The notes under the pieces were generated by a model. That model worked only from the letters and a program-made list of their open reading frames with translations, did not search any database and was not told the DNA's origin. DNA of 49,563 nucleotides from Plakobranchus ocellatus (lineage: Eukaryota; Mollusca; Gastropoda; Plakobranchidae): the NCBI GenBank assembly GCA_019648995.1, contig BLXT01000383.1, forward strand, positions 322,887 through 372,449, given 5' to 3'. Below, in pieces: positions 37,201-42,525 of the stretch. The translations under genes and the position numbers were made by a program. Each line of letters begins with the position of its first letter. Position 1 is the first letter of the stretch.

Positions 37201-38802
37201 GACCTAGATTTAGGCCCAGCTAAAGGTGACAAAAATAGTGTCTCGACTTTTTTATTATTGTTTTAAATGAAATGCTGTAATTGTGACAAATCAACCTGTA
37301 CACTTTATTTGAGTAAAAAGTTATACACTTTAGCTCATCAACAACTCTCAATTTTCCTGTTGAAATATAGACAAATGGATTTTTATATCTGTTGTTGTTG
37401 TTGAGACATTTTACTTCTTCCAGTTTGATTGTGGAGATATTTGAAGGTAACAAGAGAATTGGCCAAATTATCAATATTTATTATTTTACCACAGAAAAAT
37501 TCATTGGGGATGTAATTTCAAAATGTCTGTTTTGTTCAGCACCACTTAATAACACAAAATGTATGATCCCACCTGCCCACCTTCTCATTTCCTTCCAGCT
37601 CTAGAGCGCAGCACACTCTCAGTGCCAGAGGACATAACCCCTGTGGTGCCCCATTCCAAGGATGAGATAACTCCAATTGTGTCCCGCGCTGTAGATATCT
37701 TCTGGACAAGCCGCCGCTATGGGGAAAGCCTAGAGCAGGTCGAGCCACCAGCAGACTTCCTCTCCGACTGGGACGGAGATGACATCACGGAGGGCAGGGC
37801 CACAGATCACCTGACCACAGAGAGCAGACGTAGTTGGAAGCACATGCTGTTTGACCTCACAGGGGAGATAATCAGAGATATATATCAGGATGAAGATAAG
37901 GTAAAGTTTGGTTCGTAACATACAGCCCATTCACAACTAGCTGATCTCGAGCTTTTGAAAACTTTGTCAGTCAACTTTATTAATAGCTCTTGTATCAGGA
38001 CCTCTCAAAATGTGGAATGTAAAGGAGAGACAGGATTTCTTTCCTACACAAAAAGATCCTAAGCCACAGCTGTCACAGCCAGGAGCATATTATTGGCTTG
38101 TAACTGAAAATAATTGTGATCTTTTTGATGATCCTTTGGCCTTTGTCTATAAGAGGTAACCTTTGCTAATATATATATATAGATATAGATATAGATATAG
38201 ATATATATATATCAGAGTGTGAACATGACAATTGTCTTAACATATGTAAGAATATGATTGAAAACATGGTAGTGCACCCAAAAACCTTTTTTTTTTTTGG
38301 CTGAAGCTTGAATTTCATGGCTATTAAGTTTCTTTGTTCGTCATGTGGCTTATGGTAAAAAAAAAATATTTGCATTGCACATTTGTATATTTATATGTCT
38401 TGTGTATTTTGTCTCCAGCCTGAACCACCTGTATGGCAAAAAGCTCAGCACCGATCCCACAAGTTCTTCAAAGGTAGCTCACCACCAACCACATTAGACA
38501 GCCTCCGACCGCTCGTCCAGAGGGCAGTGAGTGGATTGTTGGACCTTGATGAAGGAGCAGGGGGGCGCCAGGGGTCAACGGCAGCACTTGTCAATAAATG
38601 GAACATTAGGAAGAAGAAAGATGCTGTGGATGCTGTTTTGGTTTCAGAACTAGCACGGGAAGAGAAGGGCTGGGTCAATTACGATGAAGATGAGCTCAAT
38701 TTGAAAATGGCTCTGGCGGACTCGCTATTTGACACACTTCTCTCAGACACTGTTGCGACACTGAACAACATTTATCAGCGGAGAAACCCGTCACAGGTGT
38801 GA
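999..38802 (+). CDS. CEP350: CEP350-like centrosome-associated protein 350 (whole multi-exon gene, 5' end missing)
   Basis: A single spliced gene of 39 recognisable exons, all with AG acceptors and GT donors and all phase-compatible except across the N gap at 20676-20897. About 2,920 codons are visible; human CEP350 has about 3,117. The block order matches the family: basic region, SSWRxGQ block, HYD coiled coil, ESMEESLRQ/ALAQQE coiled coil, SFDESVTDEES, DSFSKFxxEMVRQ, LLEWKKRLDAEEA coiled coil, CAP-Gly domain (35430-35636) and the WVNYDEDEL C-terminus. CEP350 is a large scaffold at centrosomes, centriole distal ends and ciliary basal bodies; in vertebrates it works with FOP/FGFR1OP in microtubule anchoring, centriole stability and ciliogenesis. 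The first exon here starts mid-codon, so the start codon and roughly 250-280 residues lie upstream. The identity is very secure; exact splice choices come from sequence only. Confidence 0.95.
1132..1211. repeat. (CT)n microsatellite 55 bp after the E1 donor
   Basis: Nearly pure CT dinucleotides for about 70 bases with a few TTT interruptions, in the first part of the intron. Confidence 0.95.
2327..3010. repeat. 87-bp minisatellite (ATCGATAC family) with palindromic edge
   Basis: Units repeat GATATCGATACG at 2626, 2713 and 2800, exactly 87 bp apart, with divergent copies on both sides. Because 87 is divisible by 3 the minus strand is open with a 29-residue periodic peptide, but this is a by-product. 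A perfect 18-bp palindrome TCGGATATCGATATCCGA sits at 2327-2344. Confidence 0.9.
3011..3842. other. Intron remainder before E2, no recognised feature
   Basis: AT-rich unique sequence ending in the pyrimidine tract of the E2 acceptor. Confidence 0.6.
3843..3977 (+). CDS. CEP350: CEP350-like exon E2
   Basis: Acceptor cctcccag, donor g|gtgagg, phase 1 to 1. Proline/serine-rich, ending KIAAAHPSPGYRG, which resembles the human PAPAYKGF segment. It joins E1 in phase. Confidence 0.85.
4481..4741 (+). CDS. CEP350: CEP350-like exon E3
   Basis: Acceptor atccatccag, donor a|gtgagt, phase 1. A basic, low-complexity 87-codon region rich in Lys, Arg and Ser, with no fold recognised. Confidence 0.82.
4742..5429. 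other. Intron between E3 and E4, nothing recognised
   Basis: AT-rich sequence without repeats of note. The preceding intron (3978-4480) holds a short hairpin at 4330-4400 with arms TCTGACCA and TGGTCAGA. Confidence 0.6.
5430..5714 (+). CDS. CEP350: CEP350-like exon E4, SSWRxGQ block
   Basis: Acceptor tcccctcag, donor g|gtcagc. It begins NIITTSSWRAGQDLIMKELG, which parallels the human STSSWRDGQKLVKKILG segment. The end (SRTLSEDTRHMLQELHL) parallels the human short helical ILDDLQL segment. The middle is disordered and Gly/Ser rich. Confidence 0.9.
6176..6250 (+). CDS. CEP350: CEP350-like exon E5
   Basis: A short 75-nt exon, phase 1 to 1, acceptor aatttcag and donor g|gtaata. Very basic (HRPPKRKAPKAA), like the human SPVKRKPDK segment. 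Confidence 0.82.
6760..6788 (+). other. Candidate 29-nt poison exon between E5 and E6
   Basis: A pyrimidine-rich tract and tactgcag acceptor precede 29 nt that end at a consensus donor gtaagt. E5 joins E6 perfectly without it. Inclusion shifts the frame, and E6 would then read CCG TGA at once. It may be an unused cryptic exon, a decoy, or a regulated NMD exon. The following intron would be only 64 bp. Confidence 0.35.
6853..6977 (+). CDS. CEP350: CEP350-like exon E6, HYD coiled-coil start
   Basis: Acceptor gatttctag, donor gag|gtgatg, ending phase 0. It encodes TRHYDADSIRKFMAKQKAER, parallel to the human HYDTDEVRQYIVRQQEER segment, and enters a strongly charged coiled coil that continues in E7. 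Confidence 0.93.
7405..7551 (+). CDS. CEP350: CEP350-like exon E7, coiled coil
   Basis: Phase 0 to 0, 49 codons, acceptor ttttgcag, donor ggg|gtaagc. Lys/Glu/Ala-rich helix (KRQQMMEKLAETQKAKAAA), continuing the coiled coil of E6 and ending in a basic tail. Confidence 0.92.
7552..10757. other. Largest well-supported intron (3.2 kb) between E7 and E8
   Basis: It contains a SINE body fragment near 8040-8115, a stretch rich in TAGATCTAG motifs (8210-8660), a CT-rich tract of ATCTCTGTG-like repeats (8400-8530), and AT-rich sequence. Short open frames at 8450-8674 and 8819-9001 show no known protein. Confidence 0.65.
8040..8115 (+). mobile_element. SINE body fragment
   Basis: The segment with GGGTCGGTAACCTGACCCCG then CCAAGTAAAGGTCAAG aligns by eye with the body of the SINE at 40281-40545 (GGGTAGCTAGGTCTTC... 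GGCAAAAGTAAAGGCAG). Confidence 0.5.
10758..10876 (+). CDS. CEP350: CEP350-like exon E8, acidic linker
   Basis: Acceptor ttcctcag, donor ga|gtaagt, phase 0 to 2. Acidic, Ser/Asp/Glu-rich disordered segment (DHDDDSTLTGESDEE). Confidence 0.88.
11079..11295 (+). CDS. CEP350: CEP350-like exon E9
   Basis: Acceptor tccactag, donor aag|gtatgc, phase 2 to 0. It starts with a basic cluster (KRRRRPKDHEE) and ends in a hydrophobic segment, FKGQKLNLDLDNVFNRFSK, probably helical. No named domain recognised. Confidence 0.88.
11465..11720 (+). CDS. CEP350: CEP350-like exon E10
   Basis: Acceptor aactctaag, donor g|gtcagt, phase 0 to 1. An Ala/Pro/Gly-rich stretch, then a helix RKQAIKATALTLQSRLAEER resembling the human EALKATAASLSSRIESEAKK helix, which places it firmly in the family order. 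Confidence 0.9.
12228..12347 (+). CDS. CEP350: CEP350-like exon E11
   Basis: Acceptor aaacatcag, donor g|gtcagc, phase 1 to 1, 120 nt. It encodes LKFGTEPSHP...FIPRYDRIAGSGDSF, with no named domain. Confidence 0.85.
12984..13144 (+). CDS. CEP350: CEP350-like exon E12 with IQ motif
   Basis: Acceptor cacctcag, donor aag|gtcagc, phase 1 to 0. It contains EEEAAARIQAAYRGHTVRG, a complete IQxxxRGxxxR consensus at 13046-13078. IQ motifs bind calmodulin, centrin or myosin light chains. I do not recall an IQ motif in human CEP350 at this place. Confidence 0.88.
13145..14209. other. Intron E12-E13 with palindromic TAGATCT cluster
   Basis: A near-perfect 27-bp palindrome built on AGAATCTA/GATCTAGATC at 13895-13921 is followed by more TAGATC(T) motifs to 14020. 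GAATACG repeats in both orientations occur at about 14108-14156, just before the E13 acceptor. Confidence 0.65.
14210..14350 (+). CDS. CEP350: CEP350-like exon E13
   Basis: Acceptor tcattgcag, donor aga|gtatgt, phase 0 to 0, 47 codons. Acidic/Ser/Thr-rich (EDEGGGGDASELTETSSFSE). Its 3' end and donor appear to be partly repeated about 125 bp downstream. Confidence 0.83.
14335..14590. repeat. Partial tandem duplication over the E13 donor region
   Basis: GGAAACAG at the exon end (14342) recurs at 14467 followed by TAAGTAG. CTCTGCCACTCATTTCAAAG recurs at 14375 and 14525, each followed by an AAATCTGCATT copy. Spacing changes from 125 to 150 bp, so the copies have acquired indels. Confidence 0.75.
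15168..15339 (+). CDS. CEP350: CEP350-like exon E14
   Basis: Acceptor atggcag, donor gcag|gtttgg (weak), phase 0 to 1. The end SVMSIFSRQSKYLAA parallels human SVINIFTKSYQLYGKG. The preceding part is basic and Gly-rich. Confidence 0.87.
15744..15868 (+). CDS. CEP350: CEP350-like exon E15
   Basis: Acceptor tccatcag, donor aag|gtgagg, phase 1 to 0. Thr/Ala/Pro-rich, ending in TVNLANLDFTNLK. Confidence 0.85.
16447..16694 (+). CDS. CEP350: CEP350-like exon E16
   Basis: Acceptor ttcaacacag, donor ag|gtagga, phase 0 to 2. Ser/Ala-rich disordered segment with no conserved domain. Confidence 0.85.
17320..17412 (+). CDS. CEP350: CEP350-like exon E17
   Basis: Acceptor attctgcag, donor ag|gtgagg, phase 2 to 2, 93 nt. 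It ends DAYTMSFE and, joined to E18, forms YTMSFESDEDEE, the first of four Y-x-x-x-F acidic motifs. Confidence 0.87.
18190..18590. repeat. About 57-60 bp tandem repeat in intron E17-E18
   Basis: Six to seven divergent copies of a unit containing ACTAGAATCACAAATTCTGT, then GCCACTATGTTAAAA, through the 1.9-kb intron at 17413-19313. The rest of that intron is AT-rich with nothing recognised. Confidence 0.85.
19314..19494 (+). CDS. CEP350: CEP350-like exon E18
   Basis: Acceptor gccggcag, donor aag|gttagt, phase 2 to 0. Ser-rich acidic linker: SDEDEEASATLGSGS at the start, TDVSQMSEDEPRVMRSK at the end. Confidence 0.88.
19838..20080 (+). CDS. CEP350: CEP350-like exon E19, central coiled coil
   Basis: Acceptor atgtccag, donor aag|gtttgt, phase 0, 81 codons. 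It contains LHHLESMEESLRQVVGMERV and ALAQQETVSLAQVLK, very close to the human block YLSAIEESVRQLSDVERVRG...LAQQESVSLAQIIK. This is one of the strongest family signatures in the window. Confidence 0.97.
20569..20675 (+). CDS. CEP350: CEP350-like exon E20, coiled coil, cut by assembly gap
   Basis: Acceptor gtacccag. It continues the E19 helix (ARQQEHNTELKQLQAHAQQE...) and runs into the N block at 20676 with no stop. By comparison with human, some 70-90 residues of coiled coil should lie between here and E21; that coding sequence is missing in the gap. Confidence 0.9.
20676..20897. other. Assembly gap (222 N)
   Basis: A run of N inside the coding part of E20; the true length is unknown. The flank at 20898 looks like intron. 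E21 needs one upstream nucleotide, so the missing sequence must end in phase 1. A single N also sits at 20457. Confidence 1.
20898..21849. other. Intron sequence after the gap, nothing recognised
   Basis: AT-rich; no phase-compatible coding block was found, so the missing coiled-coil codons are most likely in the N gap rather than here. Confidence 0.55.
21850..22057 (+). CDS. CEP350: CEP350-like exon E21
   Basis: Acceptor caaacccag, donor ag|gtatga, ending phase 2. Ser/Arg-rich linker (SVSRSPGRVGSAREDLSQS) following the gap, matching the human SESSG...SRQESPSVPSS type of disordered region. Confidence 0.86.
22500..22712 (-). mobile_element. tRNA-derived SINE (minus strand)
   Basis: On the minus strand an A-box-like GGCTGAAGTGGTAAGG (22692-22707) and a B-box-like GGGTTAGAATCCC (22653-22665) have tRNA spacing, followed by a GC-richer body. 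Intronic, between E21 and E22. Confidence 0.75.
22741..23160 (-). pseudogene. Retrotransposon C-terminal nuclease-like domain remnant (minus strand)
   Basis: The minus strand encodes LRPDIVIHSASTQQIIMVEL then TVPYESRMEEAHAFKEGKYL, a pattern seen at the ends of non-LTR retrotransposon proteins of invertebrates with a D...ExT restriction-endonuclease-like core. After a frameshift near 22930 it continues YEAKVMSVEIGARGFVGSSA and later RWIWSRRNE. Broken and 5'-truncated, so inactive. Confidence 0.68.
23190..23679. other. Intron remainder before E22, nothing recognised
   Basis: Mixed sequence ending in the T-rich tract of the E22 acceptor. Confidence 0.5.
23680..23972 (+). CDS. CEP350: CEP350-like exon E22, SFDESVTDEES block
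   Basis: Acceptor acttgatag, donor g|gtgagt, phase 2 to 1. It contains PSYSMSFDESVTDEESFRQV and LPSESHRKEA, parallel to human YSLKFDESMTEDE and SLLPSESHRR. The first part is Ser/Asp/Ala-rich. Confidence 0.95.
24254..24384 (+). CDS. CEP350: CEP350-like exon E23, DSFSKF...EMVRQ block
   Basis: Acceptor gtcctgcag, donor cag|gtactg, phase 1 to 0. It encodes EDSFSKFAAEMVRQVMREEE then YRAQHQ, close to human QDSFSKFTMEMVRQYMKEEE. Its 3' half with the donor recurs three more times downstream. Confidence 0.96.
24303..24845 (+). repeat. Tandem duplication of the E23 3' half plus splice donor, four copies
   Basis: A unit of about 143 bp holds the last 80 or so bases of E23, the donor and a (TG)n/(GA)n intron start. 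Copies begin near 24303 (the real exon), 24445, 24588 and 24722. Copy 2 keeps the exon peptide and donor GTACTG (24528) nearly unchanged. Copy 3 is degraded with GC at the donor; copy 4 has lost it. Copies 2-4 are preceded by purine-rich DNA, not a polypyrimidine tract, and so look like relic pseudo-exons. Confidence 0.92.
25146..25313 (+). CDS. CEP350: CEP350-like exon E24, coiled coil
   Basis: Acceptor gtgtatcag, donor cag|gtgaag, phase 0 to 0. It encodes LLNLREKALREKAKAELAWL, nearly identical to the human LLRLREKALKEKTKAELAWL helix, then a basic segment. Confidence 0.97.
25314..25882. other. Intron E24-E25 with poly-G run
   Basis: A 14-base G run at about 25730-25743 lies after a T/A-rich stretch and about 140 bp before the E25 acceptor; nothing else was seen. 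Confidence 0.7.
25883..25990 (+). CDS. CEP350: CEP350-like exon E25, coiled coil
   Basis: Acceptor ctcgtaag, donor gcg|gtacgt, phase 0, 36 codons: AEIRRLQEANKMASQERQKL and QQHEEIARIKENT, matching human AEIKRLQEANKAARKERQ and QQEEIERIRQTT. Confidence 0.96.
26581..26851. repeat. 27-bp minisatellite, about 10 units
   Basis: Units of ATACCTTTATCTTGGATCAG then AATCAAC repeat every 27 bases through the intron E25-E26. The minus strand is therefore open with a nine-residue periodic peptide (GMLILIQDK). Copies vary at a few sites. Confidence 0.93.
27023..27100 (+). CDS. CEP350: CEP350-like exon E26 (26 codons)
   Basis: Acceptor tgtgccag, donor gag|gtaagt, phase 0 to 0. It encodes TLNKLNAESPMKGRLARPSE then VHTEDE. 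It finishes the preceding helix (human TTIKLQEKLKSAGES). It is too short to stand out as an open reading frame; phase and position support it. Confidence 0.88.
27101..27744. other. Intron E26-E27, nothing recognised
   Basis: AT-rich; a minus-strand open frame at 27405-27656 is hydrophobic and low complexity, judged spurious. Confidence 0.55.
27745..27887 (+). CDS. CEP350: CEP350-like exon E27
   Basis: Acceptor ctcattag, donor aa|gtgagt, phase 0 to 2. Acidic/Ser linker (VEEGSDAAEDLKDSKSDSE), then a basic helix (KKSMEKQQKLRLDHK) leading into E28. Confidence 0.9.
28413..28600 (+). CDS. CEP350: CEP350-like exon E28, LLEWKKRLDAEEA coiled coil
   Basis: Acceptor tgctgcag, donor g|gtaaat, phase 2 to 1. 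It encodes YMTAREQKLYERKKQAEELL and EWKKRLDAEEAKIYQLERQA, close to human FLTKREQKLMQRRQHAEELL and EWKRRLDAEEAEIRQMEKQA. A diagnostic CEP350 block. Confidence 0.97.
28601..29312. other. Intron E28-E29, nothing recognised
   Basis: AT-rich, ending at the CAGCAG tandem acceptor. Confidence 0.6.
29313..29537 (+). CDS. CEP350: CEP350-like exon E29, with tandem (NAGNAG) acceptor
   Basis: The acceptor CAGCAG at 29310-29315 permits starts at 29313 or 29316, both in phase 1, adding or omitting one Ala. Donor g|gtgagg. Ala/Thr-rich, with AAISEHLASSAHDETM at 29420-29467, one of five ISEH-like motifs. Confidence 0.87.
29588..29706 (-). mobile_element. tRNA-like SINE head (minus strand)
   Basis: On the minus strand an A-box-like TGGCATAGTGGATAGTG (29676-29692) and a B-box-like GGTTTGAACC (29630-29639) have tRNA-like spacing. 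No acceptor-stem pairing was confirmed, so it is a SINE or tRNA relic, not a functional tRNA. Intron E29-E30. Confidence 0.68.
30332..30594 (+). CDS. CEP350: CEP350-like exon E30
   Basis: Acceptor ctgttgtag, donor aag|gtgaga, phase 1 to 0. It holds GSISEVISTQLSMSQSDTE (30358-30414), an ISEH-like motif. The SMSQSDTE part resembles human LSMTQSETT. The end SSIPEEVPSASSEE resembles human SSIPEELGSP. Confidence 0.9.
30638..31036. mobile_element. 399-bp TTAA-flanked inverted-repeat element (piggyBac-like MITE candidate)
   Basis: The left end reads TTAACCCTATCGG and the right end is the reverse complement of TTAACCCTATCCG. The inverted repeats match for 11 bases, then weaken. TTAA at both edges is the signature target duplication of piggyBac-superfamily elements. 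No coding capacity. The interior holds degenerate repeats of a (T)CAGGGG(T/C)AAC...CCCCA module. It lies in the intron 44 bp after E30. Confidence 0.72.
31037..31504. other. Intron remainder before E31, nothing recognised
   Basis: T-rich tracts only. Confidence 0.55.
31505..31724 (+). CDS. CEP350: CEP350-like exon E31
   Basis: Acceptor tttaacag, donor g|gtaggc, phase 0 to 1. It encodes NDDYADTFEHDATP, a Y-x-x-x-F acidic motif at 31550-31576, then PWSRSKTGSESESEDSISHT, like the human SWSDESLSMTQ area. Confidence 0.88.
32261..32421 (+). CDS. CEP350: CEP350-like exon E32, coiled coil
   Basis: Acceptor aaactgtag, donor gat|gtgagt, phase 1 to 0. It encodes DYEVRIRQLSDELRRRRKEV and KKEKFKAQEVALKKQLD, parallel to human DIEGRIRALKDELRKRKSVV and KERLKAQEASLIKQLE. 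Confidence 0.96.
32667..32937 (+). CDS. CEP350: CEP350-like exon E33
   Basis: Acceptor ttctgcag, donor g|gtgctt, phase 0 to 1. The coiled coil ends at AYNMYIQQLKEEKDDLEHE (human SYDEFIKKTEAEL). The VRPQIKQPG segment resembles human AKPQIKTL. The rest is disordered. Confidence 0.93.
33168..33810 (+). CDS. CEP350: CEP350-like exon E34 (643 nt)
   Basis: Acceptor tttccag, donor ag|gtgatt, phase 1 to 2. A long Ser/Glu-rich disordered region, human counterpart of the region before CAP-Gly. It contains RISEGSESDKS, the Y-x-x-x-F motif ASYSMDFSDGGS (33503-33538) and the ISEH motif EISEHIVTEEASS (33617-33655). Confidence 0.93.
34224..34589 (+). CDS. CEP350: CEP350-like exon E35
   Basis: Acceptor cttcttcag, donor aa|gtatga, phase 2 to 2. 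An acidic run (EDDEEDNENEQDEQQDE), then the ISEH motif EEDISEHISASLPSISD (34477-34527), resembling the human SIAEHVDASLSGSE segment. The donor choice aa|gtatga gives Asn with E36. Confidence 0.92.
34590..35284. other. Intron E35-E36, nothing recognised
   Basis: AT-rich; ATAATCA/ATTGAAA-like short repeats around 35050-35220 but no clear unit. Confidence 0.55.
35285..36491 (+). CDS. CEP350: CEP350-like exon E36, CAP-Gly domain (1,207 nt)
   Basis: Acceptor ctgtccag, donor gat|gtaatg, phase 2 to 0. After an acidic start it carries a CAP-Gly domain at 35430-35636: FTLGDRVLV, then FSPGIWAGVELDKPEG, the loop GDHDG at 35550-35564 and RYFSC...GVIV. CAP-Gly domains bind C-terminal EEY/F tails of tubulin and EB proteins through a GKNDG loop; here Lys is Asp and Asn is His (human CEP350 also departs from it). 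An ISEQ motif follows at 35901-35951, then Ser/Pro-rich linker and an acidic run (DNDIDDDDDF). Confidence 0.97.
35430..35636 (+). other. CAP-Gly domain coding segment
   Basis: About 69 codons. Conserved glycines and aromatics are present: GDRV, the G-x-L/Y-KG segment, G-x-WAGVELD, the GDHDG loop, YF-C and HG. The domain usually sits in this position in CEP350, before a helical C-terminal part. Confidence 0.96.
36843..36954 (+). CDS. CEP350: CEP350-like exon E37
   Basis: Acceptor accttttag, donor g|gttaga, phase 0 to 1. It encodes RQELNDELAGLFGEYIDDDL then GFEQQ, parallel to human REFLSALGDDQDWFDEDFGL. Confidence 0.9.
37102..37137 (+). CDS. CEP350: Possible optional 36-nt microexon E37b
   Basis: Acceptor gttcacaag after a pyrimidine-rich stretch, donor g|gtatca, symmetric phase 1 to 1, 12 codons with no stop (LFSQRSVLDAA). 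Removing it leaves E37 and E38 in frame, so it could be a cassette exon or a chance match. Confidence 0.4.
37599..37900 (+). CDS. CEP350: CEP350-like exon E38
   Basis: Acceptor ccttccag, donor aag|gtaaag, phase 1 to 0. It encodes VPHSKDEITPIVSRAVDIFW and KHMLFDLTGEIIRDIYQDED, parallel to human VPHTAEEVEILVHNAAEELW and KQAVFDLTKEIFEEIFAED. Confidence 0.96.
38166..38213. repeat. (ATAGAT)n / (TA)n simple repeat
   Basis: Five AGATAT hexamers flanked by TA dinucleotides in the intron E38-E39. Confidence 0.9.
38419..38802 (+). CDS. CEP350: CEP350-like terminal coding exon E39, stop TGA
   Basis: Acceptor tgtctccag; it ends at TGA 38800-38802. It encodes RKKKDAVDAVLVSELAREEK then GWVNYDEDELNLKMALADSL, close to human KKRDRVDHILVQELHEEEAQ and WVNYDEDELCVKMQLADGIF. 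The final residues NIYQRRNPSQV are lineage-specific. Confidence 0.98.
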   Translation, partial: PEPPVWQKAQHRSHKFFKGSSPPTTLDSLRPLVQRAVSGLLDLDEGAGGRQGSTAALVNKWNIRKKKDAVDAVLVSELAREEKGWVNYDEDELNLKMALADSLFDTLLSDTVATLNNIYQRRNPSQV

Positions 38803-39588
38803 CCCTCACCAGCTCATCATGTGACTTCTCATCCTGTTGTCTCGGTTTATGTTTTCGAGAGCTTGTAGGCTTCATGCTCAGATCTCAAGTGACACTGACT
38901 CCACAATGCGTTTAGACCATTGAAAACTTGCTTTTCTATCTTCCTTGCAGCCTTGATTATGACCAACATTAGCATAGAAGGTTTCGTAGCTTAGAGTTAA
39001 CAGCCACAGCAGACTCAGAGCTCACACTGAGAGGACTTTCATCTCATGTGCTGCCTTGCTGGACTTGCTCAGGCCCAAAAATATGGACAGGCAGCAGGAA
39101 AATAGGAAAATTGTTACATATCTTTTAATACAGCAAGGACTGAAAGAGGCTGACCCTGCAGCATACTGTCAGCCTTCTTCAATACTTCTTGCTGTTGGAA
39201 AAATGTGGTGGCCTTTTCAATACTGTAATCTTGCTGGTGGAAATGTGTTGGCCTTCCTAAATACTGTAATCTTGTGATAGGTCAGGATTTGAAAAGTAAG
39301 TTTTTATCATAGGTAATTTTTTTGGCCAGTTAATAGCCACTGCCCATTTTCATGCCCAACTCATGCGAGCACTTGGTAAAAACCACTTCACCTGCTTTTT
39401 GCGTTGCTTATAATAATAGACTCGATGGGACTAGAGAGAGCGAGTTCATGAAAGCTTCAGGCCAGAAAATAATTTTGTTGGAAAGAAAGGAAAGCATCAG
39501 ATGTGTTAGTGCGCATAGTTTTATATACATGCAAGAGCAAGTGACTTGCCTCTTCTACTGGAAACAGGAAAAGGCAATACAATGTTGG

Positions 39589-39594
39589 AATAAA
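39589..39594 (+). promoter_or_regulatory. Poly(A) signal AATAAA (proximal candidate)
   Basis: The first canonical hexamer after the stop codon, followed within 30 bases by GT-rich sequence. Confidence 0.5.
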
Positions 39595-39888
39595 ATTTGA
39601 TGTACAGATTGTCATCAATATGTAAACAAGCTTAGTGCTTCCAGGGGCTTAGGTAATCTGTTGGGGAGGGGAATTCTTTTGTGCAGATCTATACAGTACA
39701 AAACTTGTTTTACAATAACATTATTTAATATAATTATTATGTTATGTTTGGATGTGCATAACATTCTATAAATGTGCGCGGATCTTTTGCTTGAATGTTA
39801 CTTCACACTGGCTAGCTAGATTGTTTTGTATTAGAGCATCTCAATATATGAAACTTTTACTGAGCGTTTTAGTTTTAGTATGAAGTGT

Positions 39889-39934
<46 letters not shown>

Positions 39935-40280
39935 AATCACAGTACTATTTTTTGATGTGCCTTGCCCTTTTGTATGTAGTAGTATAGGATGAAGACTGAT
40001 ATAATGAGGATGTTTCTCCACTTGTAGCAGGCAGAAACAGCATAGAAGAGAAATATTTAATATTTGTGCCAATCTCTATTGTTGGATTTTATTTGGCGCC
40101 TTAGTCAAGTCACTGTTTGGTCACTAATGTGCTAAAATCTCAAAGCTTTTTTTAAACTTCACTCAACTGTAGTTCATTGTTTTCTGCTGCTGGAAATATG
40201 ATCATTCTCACTTAAGTAAAAATAAGTTATTCGTAACTACAAAATCCTCTACTTTAATTCTGTTTTGTCTTTTTTGAGAA

Positions 40281-40545
40281 TGGTAGCTCATCTGGTAAGG
40301 CAGTTGGCTACCAGTAAGAGGTATGGGGTTGGAATCAGGGTCCAAGCCAAGACAATTTTTCATTGCTTCCCCTATGTCCACCCAGCACTAAATGGGTAGC
40401 TAGGTCTTCTAAGACCCGGCAAAAGTAAAGGCAGTGAGGAATGCAGTGGCAAACTACCTCATAATGTCATGTGCCAAGAACAACCAGGACCCTACTCCTG
40501 GTTCCTGGACACCTAAACCAAGAATGGACTCGCTTAACTTTACCA
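40281..40545 (+). mobile_element. tRNA-derived SINE, most complete copy
   Basis: A-box-like GTAGCTCATCTGGTAAGG (40283-40300) and B-box-like GGTTGGAATCAGG (40327-40339), then a body with GGGTAGCTAGGTCTTC, GACCCGGCAAAAGTAAAGGC and CCAGGACCCTACTCCTGG. Parts recur at 8040 and 49370, so it is a dispersed family. Confidence 0.8.
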
Positions 40546-42525
40546 ATATTTTAAGAGATCTGATTGCACGAATTGACTTTTGTCTTCATTTCTAAATTTT
40601 CCACTTTGGTTTGGAATTGATTCAGTTCACTATAGATAAAGCTAATTCTGAGGCAAGATACCAGTTTTTTTCAGCGGTCTAAGAAATAAGCAGGCAACAT
40701 ATTTGCTTTTTTTTATTTTTAATTAATTTTTCTTTAATTTATTGTTGCTTGAAGTATTTTTGTGCATACAGAGGCGCATAATTGAGAACAGAATGGAGAA
40801 AGATTTAGTTTTATTATCAATTCCGTCCAAATGAATCAGGGTGTAGCAAGACCGTCCATCCAAACTATTTTCTTGTCACCCTTCAGGTCGTAGTGTTGTG
40901 CCATGTTGACCAACAGTTATCGGCTCCAGGTTTTGTTGTTTTGTTTTTTTTTCTATTTGAAGATTGGTACTTGTAAAGTCTCATGATACATATGTATATA
41001 TATATATATATATATATTTATTTTCATGAATATTGATGTGCTTAATAGCACATGTTTCAATTCTGTTTTGTATCTTTTATAAATTTGTGGGTAGATTTGA
41101 CAGCTAGGAGAGGAAAATCTCTGTGTATCCCTCAGGCTTGTGACAGAGGAGATCCACTCCAATTTCTCTATCAAGTCAGAGGCTTGTAAAGGAAGGAGTG
41201 GTCATGGCATCATTGTTGTACTTTTTTTTTTTTACTGTCTTATTTATGTAAATCCATGCAAGGGTCAAGCAAGGGGGTTACCCAGTCATGCCATGCAACA
41301 CATGTGTGAATGGAAGATGTGAGGATTTTGCTGTGCTGTGTTTCTTCCATTTGGATTATAAGGTATTTTTGTCCACATCTGATTTTTTTTTTTAATAACA
41401 TTGGTGAAATGTTGCGGGTGGGCAACATTGCCCCACATTCCAAAATATCTTATGCTGTGCCTTTTTCTGAGAAAAAAAATAATGTATAGTATGTATATTT
41501 TATACTGTATCAAAAGTTATGGAGGAAAAGAATGGTTGTAGAGAGAAAGAGAAAAAGCTTGGGGGAGCCCGAGAATAACTGTATAAATTTGTAGTGCTCA
41601 TTGAAACTCTGTGTTTGTGATGTTTGTCCATATGGTTTGATGGTTTTTTAAGCACTTTACTAATGTGATAATTCCCAATCTGGCTATAGCAGCATGAACA
41701 TATCTTTTCATCACCTCAAATTGTTTTAAGGGAATGTCATTACTATAAATGTAACTGTCTTACATTAACTGTATTAATGTTGGTAAGGAGATCCAAACAT
41801 TGCCATCAACAGGGTCTTCATTATCATCCTTTACTCTTGTTTAATTTTTTTCCTCACTGCATTGAATACCTGGGAAAGCCTCTCTTAATTTGAAATAGAC
41901 AAACGTAAGAGGAATTTACAATGAAATTTACTTTTAACTCTGCCTGTGTAGCCCTTTCTCATGAAACGAAGCAAAAATGCTTTTACTTAGGTTTTTTTTT
42001 TGTTTTTTTTTATTACTTGGTATTTGTTTTTTTTTACCGTCATGTAGCAGAGAGAATTAATATACAAAAAGCTTAATAGGAACATTCAGAAACGCCAGTA
42101 TATATCACACTGTGGCTACATGTTGCCATGACAACCACATTGCAGTTAAATGAGTGTCACATCTGATATATGATATATAATTATATACATATTTATGTGT
42201 ATCTCAAGAGGCCTTAATTAAATTTCTAGCTATACATGTGCTTATTTATTTATCTTATATTTATTATATATCATTTATGGAAAAGTGGGGCACCAAATTC
42301 TGCATCCACATCTATAGAATTTTTTTTTTCAACAAATAGGTGGGCATTTTATGTATTATAAATACTTTATCCATCTCTAAATGAAAAATTGATATTTTAA
42401 TCTTTTAAAAAAAAAAACGAATTGAGAATTGTATTTTTATACTCATGTATTGTATTGCAACTTCCTATTTATAACAGCAAAGTAATATGTATGTAGAGGA
42501 TCCTTATAAAAATCTTGTAGTTGTA